64,000 bases of DNA from Dastarcus helophoroides. Taxonomy: Eukaryota > Arthropoda > Insecta > Coleoptera > Bothrideridae. Shown one piece after another: positions 12,801 through 25,739 of the stretch. The stretch is from contig CM053330.1 of NCBI GenBank assembly GCA_028583605.1, forward strand, positions 22,656,129 through 22,720,128. The letters are read 5' to 3'. Each line of letters opens with the position of its first letter. Position 1 is the stretch's first letter. Below the pieces are notes generated by a model. The model ran no database searches. It had not been told where the DNA came from and worked only from the letters and a program-made list of their open reading frames with translations. The position numbers and the translations under genes were made by a program.

Positions 12801-15800
12801 TCTGCATCTCACCTTTGCTACGCAGCTAACGTAACCTGCGCGCCCGGGACGAGTTTGCGTCAAAATCTCAGCAGACCGGTATAAGCAACGGGTGTCAGTC
12901 CGGTGGACCAAAATACGTCGCTACTGCGCTTCTCGCAGGCTGCGAGAAAGTTACGGCGGGAAGTCATGCAAATACCACTTGAAAGCTTTATATTTTAACG
13001 CTTCTGGTTCATAGAACAAAGATTTTGTTTATAAAATAAGGAATTAGACATATTCCAGCCATTATAGTTAAATTTATTGTATTCTGTACCTTTATAATGT
13101 TAAAGATTCAAAAATATTTAACGATATGTGCCTACCTACACTGGCGATAGAGAAACATGCACTTGTTTGTATGTTTTTCCGCAACTGGAAGTAGATTTTT
13201 GGGCAGTATTTTAACTTTTGACCTAGACAAAAATTCATTTTTAAATTAATTAATAACTGATATACATGATGCACGTTACCCAAAAACTGTTGGTAATAAT
13301 ATAAGTTGCGATTTTCGTCTTAAAATGTTTACTATTACTGTTATGTTTAATAATACATATCTTTCATTATGTTTAATGTATAATTAAAAACATTAATGCC
13401 TGTTTTTTTTTTAAATAAAATTTGAAATTATACTTTGAAACAATTATGCCTTTCAATTTAGAATAATTAGCCTCTTATAATGTGGTTTTTTTTTATAACT
13501 CCATAATTTTACATATTTCTTATAGAACTTTATTTGCTTTCTGCTGATCCCAAATTTTGAACAAAATGACACCCAACAAAATTTTTTTGTCGCAAGAATC
13601 CCATTGTTACAAAGTTTCATCGAAATAATTAGAATCGTTTTGGAGAAAAATATTTTATTTTATGCAAACTTGGCACGTAAAGAGTAATAATTTATCTTTT
13701 AGTTAACTATAAAAAATGTCGTTTTTCACTAATTGTACATATTTTGATTGATCAATTATATTTTGTAACCCGCTACATATGTATCACAAGTCCCGTGGCA
13801 ATAATTTTTTTTTATACAGGTTCATGCAACTTTAAAAATTTTAGGATATCCCTAAAGTGTGTTGATCATGAATTTTTCCCAAATAGCACCAATATATGTA
13901 TATCGTTTTCTTGTCCCAAAAATTACTATTATTAATCGAAAGTTACGTATTTTCAGCGAAATCGGTGGAATTGTTTTGGAGAAAAAATTTATTTATGGTG
14001 GACAAAAATGTCCCCAAAAACAGATGATCCCGTAGTTTTACCGATACGGCACTTACGTAGATCATTTTTCTGGCCCAAAAGTATCCCAGTTACCAAGTTT
14101 AATCGAAATCGGTAGAGTCATTTCGGAGAAAAAAATTATTAAAAGTTCAGGATTTTCCCATTTAATTTGCCGTAGTTTTGCGGAGATTCGCTTCTCGTCT
14201 CTCCCAACCTACGTCACAATCGTACGGGGCGGGGAGGTGCATGCGCCCTGACATACCGTTGTAAGTTTATCGTGGGTATAAGTCTATCGTGAATGTAACG
14301 TATAATTGGCATTGAAATGAAAGAAAATAAATAGCATTGACATTTCCATGTTTTCTTGTCATCGCTGGCCACTTTGAGCAATTTCTTTAAATTCGTTATT
14401 TGTTAAATATTTACGAAACATTTTCCTATTTAAATATTAGTTTAAAATAATTAGTTTTAACAGTACATTTTAACTAATTTTATTTTCTGTCATTTCAAAG
14501 CCAACAATGTTATGTGTCACATCCGGGTTTTTGGGCGAGCGTTTTTAATGCATCAAGATATAAAAATGCCTTTTACTCGAAAACCGTTGACAATATCAAA
14601 TTTCAGTAAGAGTACCTTTTTTATGTAAAAGCGCTTGTAATTTATATTTTTGTTACTAAACTGCGACAAAAATGCGCACAAAATAAAGAAGGCACGTTTT
14701 AAGCACCACTCCTCTGGATGTACCCGTCACTGGTTAAGTTCTGTTAATTAAATCTTAGATTTTTGGAAAGGGCGCGAAAAAGTATGGAGTTGTGCCAAAT
14801 TTGATTCAATTACCTATGCACGTTTCGGAACTATTAATAAAGCACTATAATCAGGAAGTAACCTTCCACACACTGTAATTCGAAAACGAAGCTTTTACGG
14901 CATATATTTATATAGAATGTTAGACTTATTTTGGGTTCTAAAATACGATCCTAAATTTATGGCACTACTTTTGGAATGACCTTGTATAGTAATTCTAACT
15001 ATAATTTATAGCCTGACAAAAAATATAGTGCTTAAACCATAGCTGCGTTTATATTAAGCCAGTAAAGAGGCAGGCCAAGTGAGCAAGTAACTTGCTACAA
15101 GCTAATTGCTCAGTGTAAACATTTACTTGCCTCTTATTTAAGACAAAGCAAGTATGCCACGACTTGCCAGACAAGCTGATAATACAGTCAAGTGAATAAA
15201 ACCAGGGGGACGTAACACAAACTCATAATTGTAACAAGTCTACAAGTTACAAGCAATTTGCCTGTACCTACAATTCCTACATAATTTGGTAACACAACGC
15301 AAATTGCTACGCTTGTAGAAATTCCGTGAACCTTGTCTCGTAATATGATAGGAGACAAATATGTGATAAAGAAAACAATACCATCCATGCACGTATGTGC
15401 TGGCAAAAATATTGGGAACCCTCAGTTCTTTATTTTTGTACTATAAAACTATAAAAACAAATGTCTATTATTCTAGAGAGTCAAATGCAACGATTTTATT
15501 TACCACAAAGACAGTCACTGGCACCTTCACTGACAATAAGTTCGTTTTTTGGTTTCGAAGTTTGAAATTATTTGTCATGTTTACTTTGCTTGAATCAATG
15601 ATATTTGTACAAAATGTCCCAAAATCATCGGAGGAGCTGCGGAACGTAATGCAAATTGTACAAATCGTACAAAACTCTAGGAAATTATCTATACTTGTAT
15701 TCATTCTGTAACACTACTCAACTTGTAATTACATGTGCGGCGTCAGTAATTACAGAAAAAATATCACATATGTAAATGGATTCTGTAACACAACGCCTTC

Positions 15801-18800
15801 ACTTGTATGCAGATTTTGCAGTATATTCTACAAGGGTAGGTAATGTTTTACAAGTCTTCAACCTTAGGTAAATAGTACTTTTCTCCAAAACGGCTTTAAA
15901 GATTTTAATGAAATTTAGTTTATGGGTTATTTTTGTTTTAAAAAGATAATATAGGCACTTGGCTTTTTGGTAAAAATTTGGGATCACTATTTTTCAGGGC
16001 CATCTTGATCCTTCAGGCATAATTTTTTTATCTCTCAAACGGCATTGTTGATTTCAATAAAACTTGACAACTAGCAGTTTTTTGGGCCTGAAAGACGATA
16101 TAAATGGATATCATTTTAATAAACATTCGAAATCAGCATTTTTTAAGAATATTATATATTTTTTGCAATTAACTGATTAAAACATTTATTTTTCCTCACA
16201 AGATCTATTGGAAAACAATTTAAAGTGATTGACGTTTTGACCTCTATTGTAGGAAGCTTTTCAAGGAACGGTTTTTTTGAAACAGTTTTTTAATAATATG
16301 TTTGAATGTTTGATTAGAGACAAGGAAAGGTTAGCGTGAGATTACAAACATTGGGCAATACATACGTAACTTGCCTAAACTCAAATTATCGGAATATTCT
16401 GAATTTTTCAACTAGGCATAAAGAAATAATTTTTGCAAGGAAAATATATGTTCTACTTCCATCAGTAGCGTCCGCACTAGCATGGCCATTTTTAACAAAA
16501 TAAATGGTACGACACTGCTTTTTTTCAAAACAGGAACTCATTTCATAAACATGTTTTTTAATTTTATTTAACATTTCTGCGACTTATTAGTGAATGTTGA
16601 CAATATTCTAAAACATTATTTGAAATATGACTACTAAATATGATAACTAAATTTATTTAAAACGTCACCTCATGTCAGTTGACAAAAATAGGTTAGTTTA
16701 TTTTACATAGGATAGGAAAAAAAATAAAATATAGAAGACCAAACTTCGATATGAAAAAAAAATTGTTTTATAAATTATGAAAATATAAAAACATAAAAAA
16801 AAGTTTGTAGCACTCGACATCGATGTTTCGCTCTAATGTAAGATCGTCAGCAATGCCTAAATGAAAGGGAACAATGAGGAAGAAATACTTATAAATTAAA
16901 AATTGAAATATATATAAAAAATAGCTCTTCTTACACTGTTAAAAAAAGTTAATCCTGTGCATACATATGTATGGGCATATCCAATTTGCGCCGTAATCGC
17001 CTATGTCTGATTTTGCAGCCCGAAACCATTAGCGTAAACATCAGTCTCGTTTGCGACCAATAAATTTTGCTTGATATAAATAACATTATTAGTTCCTAAG
17101 CAAAATCTAAATCCGATACTGCAATCCTTCGATCCAGAATTAAAAAGATTAAAAATAAATTTAAAAAACCTAACTGAAATCATTTATTGTATTATTATAA
17201 AAATATAAACCTTACTAATAATTAAGGATAATAAAAAATATCACGCATATTTTGATTAAATTTGATTACGAAAATGATACCTAAATCGTTTTTCTGGAAA
17301 TAATAAAATAGTAATAATTGTTTAATATCTAGACATGATTTTCTGAATAAACATTTATTTTCTCTAAAGAAGAAAAATAAATCAGCGAAGCTTGCTTTCC
17401 CGATGATATAACTTGTTGCATGTGTAGGCTACATATGTAAAGAATCGAGGAGTTTCTACAATTGTAGCGAATTGCGTTGTGTTACCGAATTATGTAGGAC
17501 TTGTACATATAAGTCATATGATACAAATGTATGAGCTAATCTATAAGAAAACAATGCAGCAGAAGCACGTTGAGAGCGCCGGCAAAAGCATTGGAAAGCT
17601 CTGAGTTCTTTATTATTATAAAAGCAAATGCCCATTAATATCATTAGGCCACAAAATAAGTAAAATATTATTTATTTGGTGCCTAGTCTGTCAAGATAGC
17701 GATTTTGTTTATCACAAGGAGAGCCGCTAACAATTTTGGCAAGATTGTTTTTTGCTTTGAAATTATTTATTCGTCCTATTCACATTGCTTAAATATTAAA
17801 CGGTATTTATACTGATTCATACATATCTAGCCATAATAATTTATAAACTATATTTAACAATAAATACATACACGACGACGGCCCTATCTAAAGAATCGAG
17901 ATGTCTCCAAAAATTAGTAATCCCAAATGGAATGGCACCTGCCTAAATTGTCCTTTCAATGCGTTAGAGCCATTTGGAGAAAAAGAACTCTAAAATAGAT
18001 AAATCTACACTTTTAAATGTATGCTGTAACATAAAAGTAGAAGAAGTGCTAGCTTTGTGCTGCAAAATCTCCTTATGTGTGATATTTTTTCCGTAATTAC
18101 TGGCGCCGCATTGATAGTAACAAGTTGCGTTGTGTTAAGGAATAACTACAAGTGTAGAATAATTTCTTACAATTGTAGGACTTGTAAGGTTTGTGTTACA
18201 GGCCCCAGGTCTTATTTGCTTTCCCCTTCCTCCAATTTTTCGCGATTTCCTAATTACTTGACATGCATTTCAAACTGTTGCTCTGCAAATTAGCAAGCTG
18301 CAGAGCCAAAACCAAATAAAAATAACGATATTGTAATTAACTAATTCGTTCCTTTTGCTCAAATAAAATGTTACCACTAGGTAATTATCATAACACGCTG
18401 CTTAAATTTATAGATGTTTACGTACTTTACAACATAATGTTTACGCAGCTAGTAAGATAGAAATAGAGAAAATTACAATTCTATTATTAATAAATTGGAT
18501 ATGCTTTTGCACAACTTTTTAATAAATGTTAGCATTAGGGAACACGCGACTGTCTTCCTTCATGGAATGTGCCACATGTGATTCAAACCCGGACCTTGAG
18601 CCACGTGAAGAGCAAGGGGAAGAAGGCAGTCGAGAATGAGCTTACTAAATATCGAGATCATGTGTAGAAGAGACCAATAAAGCGTGTGTTAAGTAAATTG
18701 TGTGTTATTGGATCAACAATTAATTAAGATTAATCATTAGAGTTTACATAAATAAAACATGCATCTCATTAGCACAAAACAAAAACTTAACTGAACTTGC

Positions 18801-21800
18801 CTTAAACTTATTTGCTTAGGTCTCAGCAGACACTTGCTGTTGAAAAAGTTTCTTTAAGTTACTTGTTCACTTGGCTTGACTCCCCAGTGGCTTAATGTAA
18901 ACCGACGGGCCCGCATAGCGGCCAGGGCAAGATATTATGCCAAGGCCGCGAAATTTATTTTTACGTCCCGAGAAAAAATTATCTCACAGCGACCAAGGCA
19001 AGATAATCTTAATCCCGAGGGTGTAAATAATTTCGTGACCATGGTATAAAGACTATTTTGGTGCAGCCATTAATTATATGTAGCTAGAATTATGATGAAA
19101 ATGTCATGCTATACAGGGTGTTTTCGAACAAGATGCTAACGTTTAAGAGGCATAATCCTTGGATCATTTTAAGAAAAGGTCCGGGATCGCTTTATTTTTA
19201 AGATACAGAAAATTAAGAAAAAATTTCGTTTTTCTTTAAATATTGTAAAATTTCCTAAAATATTTTTGAATTTTGGTAGATTTGGAAGGTTGGTGGATTT
19301 TGGTAGGCACATAAATGCATTTTTTTGCAGGAAAAATATTTGTTCTACTGCTATCAGTGGCGTCCGTGTTAACATGCCCTTGAGTATTCTTAAGGAAAAA
19401 AAAATAGTACGCCACTGCTTTTTTTAAAAATAGGTATTAATTTCATAAACATCCTTTATTTCTTGGTACTGGTGCTCTCTTCTATTTTTTTTCGGTTTTC
19501 GATTAATATTTAACATGTCCTTGAACATTTCATCAAGAAAATTAAACTGAAAAAAAAATCAGGCCTCCAAATTTTTTTAAAAATAAATATGGTTTTCATG
19601 AACACTTTTTAATCCTTAGTAAAAATTATCTAATAATTTTTTCGTCTGATGAATGGTTTTTGATTAAAAAGATAATATGCATTTCTTTGCGAGATACTGA
19701 AGATCTCTCTGAAGATGATAGCTTGGCTATCGAAACGTGTTAGAGCAACCTCTGTTGCGTTTTTTAATCTTTTTTGGGTTCAGAGGACAAGATGTGTATT
19801 TTAACCCTGTATCTTAAAAATAAAGCAATTCCGGACCTATGTTGATATAAACTTTTTTCCTAAAATCATTCAAGGATTATAGGCCTTCAGTATTAGCATC
19901 TATAAATTTTAGAAACGTCAAATTTCATTTCAGAAGTTACAGAAGTAAAAATTGGCCTTGTGGCGGTGATTCAGGGTAATGACCGTAAAAGACCTTTTTT
20001 TCGGCCGTTGCTAAGGGTAATCGCCATAAAAATGGATTTAGTGAACTGTGTTGAGGATGTGATATACTCACTTCGCATATGGCTGCACACAAATAACTAA
20101 ATATTTATTTTTTGTAAATTATACGTGAATATTAATTTGCGACATCTCAAATTTTACGACGATTATGATTTAAAGCTTAAACAGGACATAATTTTATTGT
20201 TCACATTTGGGTGGCGCCCACTGAACATCTAACGAAATATTACCTGAAATTTTAGGAGAGGCTCATGCTCCAAGTGGTTGCAGTCAGTGGCAAGAATGGC
20301 AGATCAAGATTGCTGAAGTCAAACCTGAAGAACTTAAGGCTTCTTGCAGTGGCAGTGAAGATGCTGCAAATTTTTTGTGGTTGGTAACCAATTCGAAACC
20401 ATGTCCAAATTGTAAAAGCCCAATACAAAAAAATGAAGGCTGCAACCATATAAAATGTTCAAAGGTACCATAACTCTTGCTAAATTTTCGAATTTATCAG
20501 TGAGACATGTATTTTTATTTTTAGTGTAAATTTGATTTTTGTTGGGTGTGTCAAGAAGCGTGGAAAAGGCACAGCTCTGCTACAGGAGGATACTTCCGAT
20601 GTAACCGTTACGAGGCAGTACATAAGGCTGATGAAAAACAAGGAACATTAATATCAGATGCCTTAGACAAAAATAGTCATATGCAAGAAATTTCCCGTTT
20701 CTTACACTTTTATACTCGTTATAAAAATCATGAAAATAGCAGAAAATTAGAAGAGCCGTTATTGACAAGTGTTAAGCAAAAAATGGCAGTACTAGCCAGC
20801 AGCCTTTGTCTTAAAAGCGCGGAAGGTAAAAAGAAATTATACACCAACACCCGAACATTTAACATATCTTTTATCATTTTAGATCCCGGAGAAAAAAATA
20901 CAAAATTTATTGAAGATGGTGTGCGTGAGCTTCTTAAAGCTAGAAGAGTTCTTTGTGGTTCATATGTCTACGGATTTTACCTTCAGGATGATGGATATAA
21001 CAAAACTATATTCGAGTTTATGCAAGTAGGAAATTTTTTGCAATAGGGTTTTCTCAGTAATATTCATCCAATGAACTTTCAGAATGAACTGGAAGAAGTA
21101 ACAGAAAAATTAAGCGAAATTATAGCCAGACCTTATTTAAGAACCCCAAAATCTGTTATTATCCAAACTGCTGTCTTGGCTAGACGGAAGAGACATGAAT
21201 TTGTGAGAGCCGTCTCTCAAGGATTAATACCTCCTGAAACTCCACCATTGCAAAGAAAACGCAGAAGAAAGTATATTGACGTAAGTTATACATTTTTGTT
21301 TAACTTACTGGGAAATACAATTTCAATACTTGGAGCACTGGCTGTAGTTTTTGAAATTGTTTTAAATGCATATATTAGATTACTCTCATTTTAAACATTC
21401 TGGATGGTAAAAATATAAGCGAATATGGGTCTTATTAACTAAATATCAAGCAATATGTTGCTTTCATCAGTGGTCGTAAATGTTGAAAATAAATATATTG
21501 TTTTATACAGGATGAGTCACTTTTACGACAGAGCTTTGTAGCTCCTACAGATTCTTCGCTAACAAAAATATTTTTGGGTCTTAGGTACATTAGCATATGG
21601 CGCACATTCTAAAATTATTTTTTACAATGCAGGATGAAGATATACAGAGTGGTGCACTAAAGTTGCCCTTTTTTAAATGGAACACCCTATAAATTTTTAC
21701 ATATTTGAATCTCTTACAAACAATAGGAGTCTGCGGTTAACGGTTTTTAAAACATGAAAATTAAGTCTAAATTTCAAGCTCGTTTAAAAGGTGAGCAACA

Positions 21801-24800
21801 TCCAAATGATTTTATTTTTAGTGTAGATTAATCCAGAACGTTCTTTTCTTAGACAATTATGTAATTTTATTTAAATATCATTTGCAGTTATACAGGGACA
21901 TTAGCAAACGCAAAATGATATTTTTCTCAAAAAATTCCAATTCTATTAATAAAAGGTCAAGCTTTGCTTTGATATGAATAGCCATGAAACTAATTCTTAT
22001 AGTTCGGTAGATATTTAACTTTAAATAAAAAAAATTAAAATTCTCTCGATTTGTTTTAGTAAAATGCGTTTTTTATAAACTTTTTTGGACTTAACAAAAA
22101 TAATGTCTTTAAAATGCACTAATTTAATGCATTGTTTTAATTTTAATCATATAAATTACATATTTTTAAAAATATTAAACCTCAACTAGAAAACATATTG
22201 ATTTGGATACTGCTTATCATCCCTGCACAGTTGCTATTATTTAAGAAAATAAGGGTAAAACTGGTGCAAGGTACAACATTCGTTCATTCTAGTTAATTTC
22301 ACGTTTGTTTTGGCCAAGAAAATTAACGAAACTAACCCATTTTTCACTATAGAATAGAAAAAAATATTAATAAATATATTAGAGCAGTCAGATATCTCTC
22401 AGAAGACTATCTCACTGAAGATGACAGCTTGGCTATCGAAACGCATTAGAGCAAACTTTGTTGTATTTTTACCTTTTTCAAGATGATTGTTGTGTTTTTT
22501 AATCTTTCTGAAGATGATAGCTTGGCTATCGAAACGCATTAGAGCAACCTTTGTTGTGTTTTTTAATCTTTCTTGGTTTCAGAGGATAAGATTTGTATTT
22601 CAATATTAGAGCATACAGTAGATTTTCGCTAAAGTTGCTCTCAGCTTACTGGATCGACCGTTAAAGTTGCTACTCCCCGTAATCCCTACCATTGTCGAAA
22701 AATATATATGTGTTTAGGTTATTAAAAAGTGGCGCTAAAACTCGAAAGTCCAGTTCATTATTCGAAAATTAGAGTGAGGGAATATCCGCGCAATTTTAAG
22801 GATCGTATCCTGACAATTTTAACGAGCGTGCAACTTTAAAGGGCGCAACTTTAGCGGGAGTCGACTGTAATTCCAAAAAGAAAGTTAAACCCACACCTTC
22901 GCCTTATCAAGCTAAATTCCAATAACAATAGTTGTGTATTTTACCTTGGATTAGTAAAGTCGCAGCGGGGACGAATTTCTAGTTTTGCATACTTTTTGGA
23001 AAAGTATGCCATAAGAAAGTTTAGTTATTAGGTTTTTCATCATCGCTAAGAAATAAATTTAGAACAACTTCAATCATAGAGGCATTTTAAACATTCAAAT
23101 ATCGACATTTTTTATTTTGCAAATTTAAAGTTAAATAACACTCAAACTATAAGAAGTAGATCCATAAATTTTTCTATTAAATTAAATCCTAATTGTTGCT
23201 TAACAACAAATCAATAATAAAAATAATATACAGGGTGTGCCTTTTGAATTTGTTGAGAAAAATATAATTTTGGATTTTGATAATCAAGACTCAAATTTCA
23301 TAATTCTTCTAAATATCTCCAAAACTATTAATGGCAGACCCCTTGTTTGTTTCATATCATTTTAATGGTCATTTTGTATAACATTTAACGATAGAAAGGG
23401 TGTTCCATTTAAAGAAAAGGCAACTTCTGTTCATTACCGTGTATACAGTGTGTCCCACCAGGAATCGCCGCGATCGATATCTGGCAAAGTACTTATCTAA
23501 AACATTTGAACATTTTGCAACTTAGCAAAGACGATAGAACCAACACAACTAAAATATTCGCAAAGTTGTAGTATTTCCGGTTATACCTGAAGTTGACACC
23601 AACCTCGTTATTTTAAATAAGACTCCCTATATATTTTTGCATTTTTCGACTTTATTTAATATTTTAAGGCCACTTTAAAAAACAAACGTTGTTCCTAAAA
23701 CTTATAGTTTTTAAGATAATTGGATTTTTATTAAAAATTTGACAGATGCAAGGTTCCACGAAATTCATAGTATCTTTTTCCAGAAACCAGATATTTGTGA
23801 TTCAGTGATAAATTAGCTGTTCGATATCCAATAAAGCGTCCATGAAATCCAATAAAGCGAATGGTAGAAAATAAAAAATAATGTTAAAATTACAATTACG
23901 TCCAAAAGTTGTAAAAGAAACTCCCGCAATGCTTATATCAGTTGAAAGATAATTTAAATTTTCATTAGATAGGTCAAAAAAATATAGGGCGTTCGATTTG
24001 AGATAACAAAGTTATGGCTGTTTGAATTTACTAAAATGTACAGTTGTGAAATCACCACCCGGTATAATGTTTTTTAATCTATGAAAGCTGTGCAAGATAG
24101 CTTTGTATGTATTCTACCCATAGGCCAAATATGAAATAAATATCTAGTTTCTGGAAAAAGATATGAAGAATTTCGTGGAACCTTGCATCTGTCAATTTTT
24201 TAATAAAAATCCAATTATCTTAAAAACTATAAATTTTAGGAACAATGTTTGTTATCCAAAGTGGCCTTAAAATACTAAATTAAATCCAAAAATGCAAAAA
24301 TATATAGGAGATCTTATTTAAAATAACGAAGTTGGTGTCAACTTCCGGTATAACCAGAAATAGTACAACTTTGCAAATATTTTAGTTATGTTGGTCCCAT
24401 CGTCCTTGATAAGTTGCCAAATTTTCAAATGTTTTAGATGAGTACTTTGTCAGATATCGATCGCGGCCATTCCCGGTAGGACACGATGTATATCCATCCT
24501 GTATAATAAAAAGTAACTTTAAAATGTGCGGCTTATGGTAGTGTAACTTTGCATTTAAAGTATTTTTGTTATCGAAATAATTGTAGGCGCTACAGGGCGT
24601 TACCGTACGAATGACTCACCATTTGTGTTGCGTGTTAATATTATTTCATAGTAATTGGGTACTTATTTTATTTTCTAGATGAACATTTGCACCGAGAACT
24701 CGTAGTTACCATATTTGCAAACATTTAAAACAACGTAGTTATGAATTTATAACATAACATTTTGAATTAACTTGGAAAAAAATTAAAATAACATGTTCTA

Positions 24801-25685
24801 ATAATACCGGTTTATAAAAAGTTGGACACTTTTTTTTGTTCTATTATTAAAATTTCATTTTTTTGTAAAACTAAGGGTAAAGACACACGAAGCGGTTTTC
24901 GCCGAGTCGGCACCAATTTGGCGCAAACACACGATCTCCTTCAAAGCCGCCAGCGCGCGCGTTGAAGTGAAGGTGTAGCCAGTTTTTCCTGAAGCAATGG
25001 ATTCTGAAGATGAATTAATAATTTTAAGCCAGTTTACTATATTGCCGATTGAAAAAAAAAAAAGAAACGTCGTATGTGGGAACATCCAATTGTTCAGGAA
25101 CGCAAAGAAAAAAGTCAATTTTATACTCTATTTATGAAGACAAAAGCAATGTCGCAAATTTTTTAAATTATTTACGTATGTCTCAAAATTCATTTAATGA
25201 ATTAGTGGGTTTGATAACAGGGGGCATATCTAAGCAAGACATCGTGATGAGACGTTTTCCAACTTGTAATAACCCCACACATTTAGCTATTTTATTGCCT
25301 TTTTTTTTATTGAACCCCTTCCCTGCAAAGTGACTATTCGTTATCTAAATTTATGCAGTTACTAAAAAGCACAAGGAATATTTGTTTCTCGTGTGAAAAA
25401 AATCTCAAAAATTGCACATTAGCAATATTTGACAACTACGCTTGATATTCACAGCTTAAAAACCGCTTGGCGTGTGAACATCTCCGTAAAGCAGGTATAG
25501 ACGATGATACGCTTGAAGTCATAAAAACGCTAGCTGAGCCTCGTCCGGACGAGTGTACGCTCGACACAGCTCGATGTGACGCTGCGTGTTCACTACCATA
25601 AAATCCGATGGAATCAAATACCAAGTCGGCAGCCGACTCGGCGGCAACCGCTTTGTGTGTCTTTAGCCTAAGACAAACAAATAAT

Positions 25686-25739
<54 letters not shown>

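Larger units (their letters stand above)
15045..18905. mobile_element. outer inverted-repeat pair of a 3.9-kb composite
   Basis: About 70 bases at 15045-15115 (ATTAAGCCAGTAAAGAGGC, then CCAAGTGAGCAAGTAACTT) recur inverted at 18835-18905. Everything between, including a second inverted pair, appears to lie inside. Confidence 0.65.
9156..20255 (+). other. 11.1-kb ANKIB1 intron packed with inverted-repeat elements
   Basis: This is by far the longest intron of the gene and splits the IBR domain. It holds inverted-repeat elements at 11014-11346, 12105-14983, 15045-18905 (with an inner pair at 15213-18201) and 19129-19904, plus hammerhead-like motifs at 16811 and 19705. The stretch 9310-11013 is AT-rich and probably repeat-derived but I cannot name a family in it. 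No second gene was seen on either strand. Confidence 0.8.
21510..24622. mobile_element. 3.1-kb inverted-repeat element enclosing other repeats
   Basis: About 130 bases at 21510-21640 (GATGAGTCACTTTTACGAC, GTAGCTCCTACAGATT, AACAAAAATATTTTTG, CGCACATTCTAAAATTATTT, ACAGGATG) recur inverted at 24490-24622. A family G foldback element fills its right end, so this looks like an older element hit by a later insertion. Confidence 0.7.

Noticed and set aside
24855..25118. - strand 87-codon open frame over the Harbinger left end
   Set aside because: It is antisense to the readable transposase fragments and terminal repeat.
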